Shown: positions 6,631-10,730 of the stretch, piece after piece
How positions within the stretch are numbered: the first letter of the stretch is position 1
Layout: every line of letters starts with the position of its first letter
DNA from: an uncultured Labedella sp.
GTDB taxonomy: Bacteria > Actinomycetota > Actinomycetes > Actinomycetales > Microbacteriaceae
Direction of reading: 5' to 3'
Length of the DNA: 10,730 nucleotides
Assembly: GCA_934636065.1 (NCBI GenBank)
Contig: CAKTZW010000032.1
Span: forward strand, 1 to 10,730
The notes under the pieces: generated by a model
Database searches by the model: none
Told to the model about the DNA's origin: nothing
What the model saw: the letters and a program-made list of their open reading frames with translations, nothing else
Position numbers and translations under genes: made by a program

Positions 6631-6664
6631 CGACGGGGATCGGCCTTCGGGCCGGTCCCCGTCG
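6631..6664 (+). terminator. Strong UUCG-capped hairpin downstream of the membrane protein gene
   Basis: Positions 6631-6645 pair with 6650-6664 as a 15-bp stem containing one G-U wobble, closed by the tetraloop TTCG (6646-6649). The core is GGGGATCGGCC with GGCCGGTCCCC. It begins 32 bases after the stop at 6598. No T tract follows; intrinsic terminators of this I-shaped kind are common in actinobacteria. The end of the stem merges directly into the first unit of the 15-bp array. Confidence 0.75.
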
Positions 6665-6754
6665 TCATGTCCGGGAGCCGTCATGTCCGGGGTCGTCATG
6701 TCCGGGGTCGTCATGTCCGGGGTCGTCATGTCCGGAGATGTCATGCCCGGACGG
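6664..6754. repeat. Second 15-bp tandem repeat array, intergenic
   Basis: About six units are present: a 16-base first copy (6664-6679), three identical GTCATGTCCGGGGTC copies (6680-6724), and two diverged copies (6725-6754). Each unit carries a CATG palindrome. The array lies between two terminator-like hairpins, in a 276-base gap between the convergent membrane protein gene and lemA. Both strands are open through the array (MSGVV on plus, MTTPD on minus), but neither frame has a ribosome binding site or a plausible protein context. Confidence 0.93.
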
Positions 6755-6816
6755 GACCCACCGCACGGCGGGTGGCGAGCCGATTCCCCGCAGGAGCTGC
6801 GGAGCCGGTACACGAC

Positions 6817-6848
6817 AACGGGGACCGACCTGACGGTCGGCCCCCGTT
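6817..6848 (-). terminator. Hairpin terminator of lemA
   Basis: AACGGGG (6817-6823) pairs with CCCCGTT (6842-6848). Inside it CCGACC (6825-6830) pairs with GGTCGG (6835-6840) around the loop TGAC, with one A-C mismatch between the two stem blocks. It lies 26 bases past the lemA stop and has no T run. It could also stop transcripts coming from the plus strand. Confidence 0.6.
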
Positions 6849-6874
6849 CTCGTCCGCGGAGGTGTGCGCGGCGA

Positions 6875-7441
6875 TCAGAACTGGACGCGAGGCGGCTCGG
6901 CGATCGCCGCACCGTCCGCGACCTCGAAGAAGTCGCGCTCCGTGAATCCGGCCTGGCGGGCGAAGAGGTTGTTCGGGAAGACCTTGATCTTGGTGTTCAG
7001 CTCACGGACGCCACCGTTGTAGAAGCGGCGGGACGCCTGGATCTTGTCCTCGGTGTCGACGAGCTCGCTCTGCAGCTGCAGGTAGTTCTGGCTTGCCTGG
7101 AGCTGCGGGTACGCCTCGGCGACGGCGAACACCGAGCGCAGCGCCTGTTGCATGTGGTTCTCCGCGACCGATGCCTCGGCCGGGCCCGAGGCGGCGAGGG
7201 TCTCCGCTCGCGCCTTCGTGACGTTCTCGAAGACGCCACGCTCGTGGGCGGCGTAGCCCTTCACGGCCTCGACGATGTTGGGGATCAGATCCGCGCGTCG
7301 CTTGAGCTGGACCGTGATATCGCTCCACGCCTCATCGACGCGGACGGCGAGCGCGACGAGTGAGTTGTACGTGACCCAGAAGTAGATGGCGATCACCGCG
7401 ACGACGGCGACGACGATCAGGACCGGAATGAGCCATTCCAT
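6875..7441 (-). CDS. LemA family membrane protein
   Basis: The 188-residue product is the normal length for LemA (PF04011). It has an N-terminal membrane anchor at about 4-24 (LIPVLIVVAVVAVIAIYFW) and the family signature KRRADLIPNIVEAVKGYAAHE (47-67). The helical remainder ends with the conserved FPNNLFARQAGFTERDFFEV region. LemA proteins form a long helical bundle whose biochemical role is unknown; in several bacteria they are linked to membrane proteases such as HtpX or to TPM-domain proteins. No such partner is adjacent here, and the gene appears to stand alone. ATG 7441 is preceded by GAGGGG (7455-7450 on minus) with an 8-base spacer. TAGACT at 7502-7497 is a reasonable -10 and would give a leader of about 50 bases. 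Confidence 0.94.
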   Translation of the reverse strand: MEWLIPVLIVVAVVAVIAIYFWVTYNSLVALAVRVDEAWSDITVQLKRRADLIPNIVEAVKGYAAHERGVFENVTKARAETLAASGPAEASVAENHMQQALRSVFAVAEAYPQLQASQNYLQLQSELVDTEDKIQASRRFYNGGVRELNTKIKVFPNNLFARQAGFTERDFFEVADGAAIAEPPRVQF

Positions 7442-7496
7442 GCGGGCTTCCCCTCGTTCTTCTCTGGGCGAGATTCCTCTGCGCTGCTGCGCGACC

Positions 7497-7502
7497 AGTC
7501 TA
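7497..7502 (-). promoter_or_regulatory. Candidate -10 box (TAGACT) for lemA
   Basis: TAGACT on minus is identical to the -10 of the transporter-ilvA operon. Transcription would start near 7490. A -35 is not evident. The 99-base gap to the upstream flavoprotein gene has no convincing terminator, so some readthrough into lemA is possible. Confidence 0.4.
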
Positions 7503-7540
7503 CGTCGTGCTGCTCGACGGGCCCGGGCGCCGGCTGAGCG

Positions 7541-8854
7541 TCATGAGCCCAGCACCCGATCGAGGTACGGATTCGCGAACAGCCGCTTCGGATCGAACTG
7601 ATCTCGCACGGCGAGGAAGTCGTGGAAGCGAGGATAGAGCCGCCCGAGCTCGTCGGCCCCGAGGTAGTGGATCTTCCCCCAGTGCGGGCGCCCGTCGTGG
7701 CGGCGGAAGATCTCCTCGGCGGCGCGGAAGTACTCGGTGTGCGCGTCCCGGTGGTAGCGGTGGACGGCCACGTACGCCGACTCGCGCCCGGTCGCCGTCG
7801 AGAGCCAGACGTCGTCGGGCGCCGCGAATCGCACCTCGAGCGGGAACGAGATGCGCCAGCCCTCGGCGTCGATGACATCGCGGATCGCCGCGAGCACGGC
7901 GGGCAGGGAGTCGACCGGAACGGCGTACTCCATCTCCGCGAAGCGGACCGATCGGGGCGTCGTGAACACGCGGTGCGAGTGGTCGGCGAAGCGACGGGAC
8001 CCGGTCAATCGCGTCGCCGCCCGGTTGAGAGCGGGCACGACGCCCGGCACGACCGCGCCCGTCGCGCACACCGCTCGGTAGACGCCGTTCGCCATCAGCT
8101 CGTCGTCGACCCAGCGCCGGGTGCGCGCGAGCGGGGCCCGAGCGCTCCCGCGCGGCAGGCGCGTGTTGGTCTTCGTGAGGGCGACGTCGGTGTGGGGGAA
8201 CCAGTAGAACTCGAAGTGGTCGTTCGCGCGGGCGCGCGACTCGGCAGCGGCGACGGTATCGGGCAGCGGCTCGGGCGCCTCGACGGCGCTCAGGACGAAG
8301 GCGTCGACGCACTCCACGGTCACGTCCACGAGGATCCCGAGCGCTCCGAGACCGAGGGACACGGCCGGCAGCAGCTCGGGCGACTCCTCGGCGGAGATCC
8401 GTCGGAGCGAACCGTCGCCGGTCACGAGGGTCACCGCGCGCACTCGTGCCGCGAGCCCCGTGAAGCCGATCCCCGTGCCGTGCGTCCCCGTCGAGATCGC
8501 GCCGGAGATCGTCTGCCGGTCGATGTCGCCGAGGTTCTCGAACGCGAGACCGTGGCCGGCGAGCAGTCGCGACGCCTCGGACAGGCGCGTCCCCGCGAGG
8601 ATCGTGGCGAGTCGGCGCTCACGATCGACCGAGACGAGTCCCGAGAGGTCGTCGAGCTCGAGAAGCACCCCCGTCGCCACCGCGATCCCCGTGAAGCTGT
8701 GGCCGGCACCGGCGGCCTTGATGGGGAGACCGGAGCCCGCCGCGGCCCGAACGGCGCGCTGGACGGCACCCGGGCTCGACGGCCGCTCGACACGGATGGG
8801 ACGCGCAGACTCGGTCCGCGCCCAGTTGCGCCACTGCGCGCCCGTCGCCGTCAT
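7541..8854 (-). CDS. FAD-linked oxidase, D-arabinono-1,4-lactone oxidase (ALO/GULO) type
   Basis: The 437-residue product belongs to the VAO flavoprotein superfamily. An FAD-binding domain at about 18-150 contains AAGAGHSFTG (48-57), where H52 is the position that carries covalent FAD in many relatives, and THGTG (124-128). The ALO domain (PF04030) fills about 175-435 and has EFYWFPHTD and the substrate-site motif HWGKIH (391-396). Relatives oxidise sugar lactones (gulono- or arabinono-lactone) or alditols; the NLGDIDRQTISG segment and overall length look more like ALO/GULO than streptomycete alditol oxidase. The substrate cannot be fixed. ATG 8854 overlaps the TGA of the upstream gene (ATGA), with GGAG just upstream. 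A longer frame to 8989 would run inside that gene and is rejected. The tight overlap implies coupled expression with the PLP enzyme. Confidence 0.88.
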   Translation of the reverse strand: MTATGAQWRNWARTESARPIRVERPSSPGAVQRAVRAAAGSGLPIKAAGAGHSFTGIAVATGVLLELDDLSGLVSVDRERRLATILAGTRLSEASRLLAGHGLAFENLGDIDRQTISGAISTGTHGTGIGFTGLAARVRAVTLVTGDGSLRRISAEESPELLPAVSLGLGALGILVDVTVECVDAFVLSAVEAPEPLPDTVAAAESRARANDHFEFYWFPHTDVALTKTNTRLPRGSARAPLARTRRWVDDELMANGVYRAVCATGAVVPGVVPALNRAATRLTGSRRFADHSHRVFTTPRSVRFAEMEYAVPVDSLPAVLAAIRDVIDAEGWRISFPLEVRFAAPDDVWLSTATGRESAYVAVHRYHRDAHTEYFRAAEEIFRRHDGRPHWGKIHYLGADELGRLYPRFHDFLAVRDQFDPKRLFANPYLDRVLGS

Positions 8855-10113
8855 ACGAAGCTCCGTCCCTCGCCGCGGTAGGTCGGGAGCTCGTCGACGA
8901 CGCGGAGGGCGCCGTCGTCCCCCGCGTCGACGAGCCGGAACCGATCGAGACGCTCGGAGAGCTCCCCGGACTTCGCGTGCCGGAACCACACGCGGTCGCC
9001 GAGGCGCAACGACGCCGCCGCCGCGCCGCGGAGGGGGGTCTGCACCTCCCCGGCCGATTCGCGCGGGATGAATTCCAGACCCGGCGGCGACACCGGCATC
9101 GGCAGCCGGTCGAGTCCCGGTGGGCCGGACGCGACGAATCCGCCGCCGAGCACCGTGGCGACGTCGGCCGTGGGGCGCCGCACGACGGTGAGCCCGAATC
9201 CGGCGGCGGGAGCGGGCGAGAAGTGCCCGTAGCCGTCGAAGAGGTGGCCGGCGAAGATACCGCTCCCGGCCGCGAGCTCCGTGATCGAGTCGTCCCGGGT
9301 CGTCCGTTCGAGGGAGCCTGTGCCGCCGCCGTTCACGAACTCGAGGGGCGCGAGGGCGCGGACGCGGGCGACCGCCGTCGCGCGGCGGTCGAGCAGCTCC
9401 GCCATGGACCGGTTCTGCATGAAGGCCACCGTGGCGTTGTAGGCGCGTCGTCCCGCCCGATCGGCGACGCCCGCGATCTGCGCCTCGTACGACATGACCC
9501 CGACAAGAGAGAAACCCGCACGGTCGACGACCGCGCGCGCGACGCGCTCGAGCTCCCCGGGCTCGTGGAGAGGCGACCGATGCACTCCCACCGTCCCGAG
9601 CGGCCCCCGCGACCGCCAGGACGCGTCGAGCTCGAGGCAGATGCGGACCGGCTCGCGCTGCGACGCCGGCCGCACCGCGTCGATCAGGTCGAGATGCTCG
9701 ACGCTGTCGATCATGAGCGTGACCCGGGACGCCGCGAGCGGGGACAGGACGAGCCGCTCGATCGCCTCGAGGTCGGCGGAGGGGTACCCGACGACCACGT
9801 CGTCGACGGTGTCGGCCAACCAGAGCGCCTCCGGCAGCGTGAACGCGAGGACGCCGGCGAAACCGTCAAGCTCGAGGAGCGCCTCGATGACCGAGCGGAC
9901 GCGCAACGACTTCGTCGCGATGCGCACCGGTTTGCCGGACGCCCGGCGCACGAGGTCGTGGGCGTTGAAGCGGACGGCATCGGCGTGCAGGACGCCGATC
10001 GGACCGTCCGTGCCGCTCGTCGCATCGGCGATCGACCGCCAGTACGCGTTCGGATCGCGCCACGGCGCGCGGTCGGCGCTCGCGCGGCCGCCGGGTTCGA
10101 GGGATATCGGCAT
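8851..10113 (-). CDS. PLP-dependent amino acid deaminase/aldolase-like protein (alanine racemase N-terminal fold, DSD-like C-terminus)
   Basis: The 420-residue product resembles the D-threonine aldolase / D-serine dehydratase group. The TIM-barrel domain (PF01168-like, about 35-290) has K68 in VRIATKSLR as the predicted PLP lysine and NGGGTGS (261-267) as a phosphate-binding loop. The C-terminal domain (about 295-420) holds LRLGDRVWFRHAKSGELSER and ends with PTYRGEG, as in DSD-like proteins (PF14031). Characterised members use a metal at an HxC or HxD pair; here the sequence is H379-A-K381, so the second ligand seems absent. ATG 10113 has GGAGG 4 bases upstream and a TAGGGT -10 about 20 bases upstream; an extension to GTG 10194 would start before that promoter and is not used. 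The gene is first in an operon with the ALO-type flavoprotein. The substrate is unknown. Confidence 0.83.
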   Translation of the reverse strand: MPISLEPGGRASADRAPWRDPNAYWRSIADATSGTDGPIGVLHADAVRFNAHDLVRRASGKPVRIATKSLRVRSVIEALLELDGFAGVLAFTLPEALWLADTVDDVVVGYPSADLEAIERLVLSPLAASRVTLMIDSVEHLDLIDAVRPASQREPVRICLELDASWRSRGPLGTVGVHRSPLHEPGELERVARAVVDRAGFSLVGVMSYEAQIAGVADRAGRRAYNATVAFMQNRSMAELLDRRATAVARVRALAPLEFVNGGGTGSLERTTRDDSITELAAGSGIFAGHLFDGYGHFSPAPAAGFGLTVVRRPTADVATVLGGGFVASGPPGLDRLPMPVSPPGLEFIPRESAGEVQTPLRGAAAASLRLGDRVWFRHAKSGELSERLDRFRLVDAGDDGALRVVDELPTYRGEGRSFV

Positions 10114-10138
10114 CCGTCCTCCGTCTCCGCTCACCCTA
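10114..10138 (-). promoter_or_regulatory. -10 box and ribosome binding site of the deaminase/oxidase operon
   Basis: On minus, TAGGGT (10138-10133) is followed about 7 bases later by a likely transcription start near 10126. A leader of about 13 bases contains GGAGG (10122-10118), 4 bases before ATG 10113. This very short leader, still with a Shine-Dalgarno, decides the start of the upstream gene. No -35 is evident. Confidence 0.5.
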
Positions 10139-10181
10139 GCGCCCGGCGGGTGAACACTGCATCTCGATGCGGCGCGGGGCC

Positions 10182-10210
10182 TTGACCTCACCACCGGTCG
10201 CCCGTAGACA
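10182..10210 (+). promoter_or_regulatory. Promoter of the secreted protein gene
   Basis: TTGACC (10182-10187, 5 of 6 to consensus) and TAGACA (10205-10210) are exactly 17 bases apart, making this the best sigma-70-like promoter in the window. Transcription should start near 10217, almost on the GTG codons at 10213 or 10219. It is arranged back to back with the deaminase operon promoter within 105 bases, so a shared regulator is possible. Confidence 0.6.
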
Positions 10211-10218
10211 GGGTGCAG

Positions 10219-10730
10219 GTGGGGAAGAGGGAACCGGCGAAGCGCGATGCCGAGCGCACGGTGGGAGCGTCATTCGAGACGCGTTCCCCTGCTGGGCGAG
10301 CCCTCCGGGCGTCCATCCTCGCCGTCGCCGCACTCCTGGTGCTTCCCGTCGCCCTGATGGGCGCGGGAGCGGGCACCGCGTCCTCAGCCTCCGCCGAGCC
10401 GGCCTCGGCGGCACCGGATCCCGCGCGGCCGACGGGCGGCGCACCGGACGACGCGATGCGGAGCAGTGCCGCGCCGAGCACCACCGATCCGGACGCGATC
10501 GACCCGTCGCCCGCGCCCACCGTGCCCTCGAACCCGCCGGACGAACCGGAGGCCGCCGCGCCCGTCATCTCCTCGCCTGCCGACGGCTCCGTCATCACGT
10601 CGGGAGCGACGAGGGTGTCGGGCTCGAAGACGCCCGGGTCCGGGGTGCGCCTGCAGCGCGGCGATGGTGTCGTCCTCTGCACGGTCGCGCCGAGCACGGC
10701 GGCGACGTTCTCGTGCTCCGTCGACCCGTT
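10219..10730 (+). CDS. Secreted, probably surface protein with Ig-like domain, 5' part
   Basis: The frame is open from a TGA at 10183 to the window edge, giving about 170 visible residues. A long basic n-region (GKREPAKRDAERT and RSPAGRALRA) precedes the hydrophobic core ILAVAALLVLPVALMG and a likely signal peptidase site after ASA (about residue 60). Then comes an A/P/S/D-rich linker, followed by PVISSPADGSVITSG, SGSKTPGSGVRLQ and VVLCTVAPSTAATFSCSVDP. This resembles bacterial Ig-like repeats (the GxxxPGxxV turn), common in large actinobacterial surface proteins. The two cysteines visible there could form a disulfide. The start is uncertain: GTG 10219 fits a near-leaderless transcript, while GTG 10213 and GTG 10261 are in frame. 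The open minus frame over the same bases (10697-10188) lacks a coherent protein pattern. Export is well supported; function is unknown. Confidence 0.75.
   Translation, partial: MGKREPAKRDAERTVGASFETRSPAGRALRASILAVAALLVLPVALMGAGAGTASSASAEPASAAPDPARPTGGAPDDAMRSSAAPSTTDPDAIDPSPAPTVPSNPPDEPEAAAPVISSPADGSVITSGATRVSGSKTPGSGVRLQRGDGVVLCTVAPSTAATFSCSVDP

Noticed and set aside
6664..6754. CRISPR array
   Set aside because: Units are 15 bp and directly tandem with no unique spacers, and no cas genes are present.
6592..6912. Small minus-strand protein with MTTPD pentapeptide repeats
   Set aside because: It is open only because a 15-bp repeat lacks stops. It spans two hairpins and the end of lemA, and has no ribosome binding site or recognisable domain.
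7503..7540. Terminator after the ALO-type oxidase gene
   Set aside because: The GC-rich palindromes here (GGCCCGGGC and similar) give stems of only about 4 bp with no T run, so I do not call one.
8855..8989. 45-residue N-terminal extension of the ALO-type oxidase
   Set aside because: It is arginine-rich, lies inside the upstream coding region, and the ATGA overlap with a Shine-Dalgarno gives a natural start at 8854.
10114..10194. 27-residue N-terminal extension of the PLP enzyme to GTG 10194
   Set aside because: It would begin upstream of the TAGGGT promoter and overlap the divergent promoter, whereas ATG 10113 has GGAGG directly upstream.
10188..10697. 169-codon open frame on minus over the secreted protein gene
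   Set aside because: The plus frame has a signal peptide, linker and Ig-like pattern plus a strong promoter; the minus frame is low-complexity with no promoter or domain.

Overview
The window looks like chromosomal DNA from a high-GC actinobacterium. The evidence is very strong G/C bias at third codon positions, GTG starts, a GreA with the actinobacterial GDLKENGGYHAAK signature, a DUF4307 protein (a family confined to Actinobacteria), and TANNNT -10 boxes placed so close to start codons that leaderless mRNAs are likely. The gene set and the proline/glutamine-rich membrane protein suggest Microbacteriaceae, but that is inference only. I see no rRNA, tRNA, CRISPR array, insertion sequence or phage gene.

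Layout. Positions 1-291 hold the end of a DUF4307 membrane protein, followed by greA (382-870), both on plus. This pair normally lies beside mca (mycothiol S-conjugate amidase), which probably sits just left of the window. Convergent to greA is a minus-strand operon: an AI-2E-family transporter (3566-2184) overlapping threonine ammonia-lyase ilvA (2191-917) by 8 bases. Diverging from the transporter is a plus-strand AlkX/YcaQ-type DNA glycosylase (3673-5070). Its N-terminus carries an in-frame 15-bp minisatellite. Next on plus is a type II membrane protein with a long Q/P/G/Y-rich cytoplasmic arm (5192-6598). Then comes a short intergenic block with a strong hairpin, a second 15-bp repeat array, and another hairpin. 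Three minus-strand genes follow: lemA (7441-6875), and upstream of it a two-gene operon with an ATGA overlap. That operon encodes a PLP-dependent amino acid deaminase/aldolase-like protein (10113-8851) and a D-arabinono-1,4-lactone-oxidase-type flavoprotein (8854-7541). The right edge holds the 5' part of a secreted, probably surface-exposed protein with an Ig-like domain (10219 onward, plus), read divergently from the operon.

How the parts work together. Most of the window is housekeeping: transcript-cleavage factor, isoleucine biosynthesis, DNA repair and envelope proteins. The least understood unit is the deaminase/aldolase-flavoprotein pair, a tightly coupled oxidative module of unknown substrate. 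The items most worth a second look are (a) a promoter followed by two tandem hairpins, the second terminator-like, in the greA leader, recalling the E. coli greA leader RNA GraL; (b) the in-frame minisatellite that displaces the catalytic motif of the DNA glycosylase by about 50 residues; (c) a second 15-bp array 2.8 kb away; and (d) an HxK sequence in place of the expected HxC/HxD metal site in the PLP enzyme. I found no clear new multi-gene system such as a defence island.
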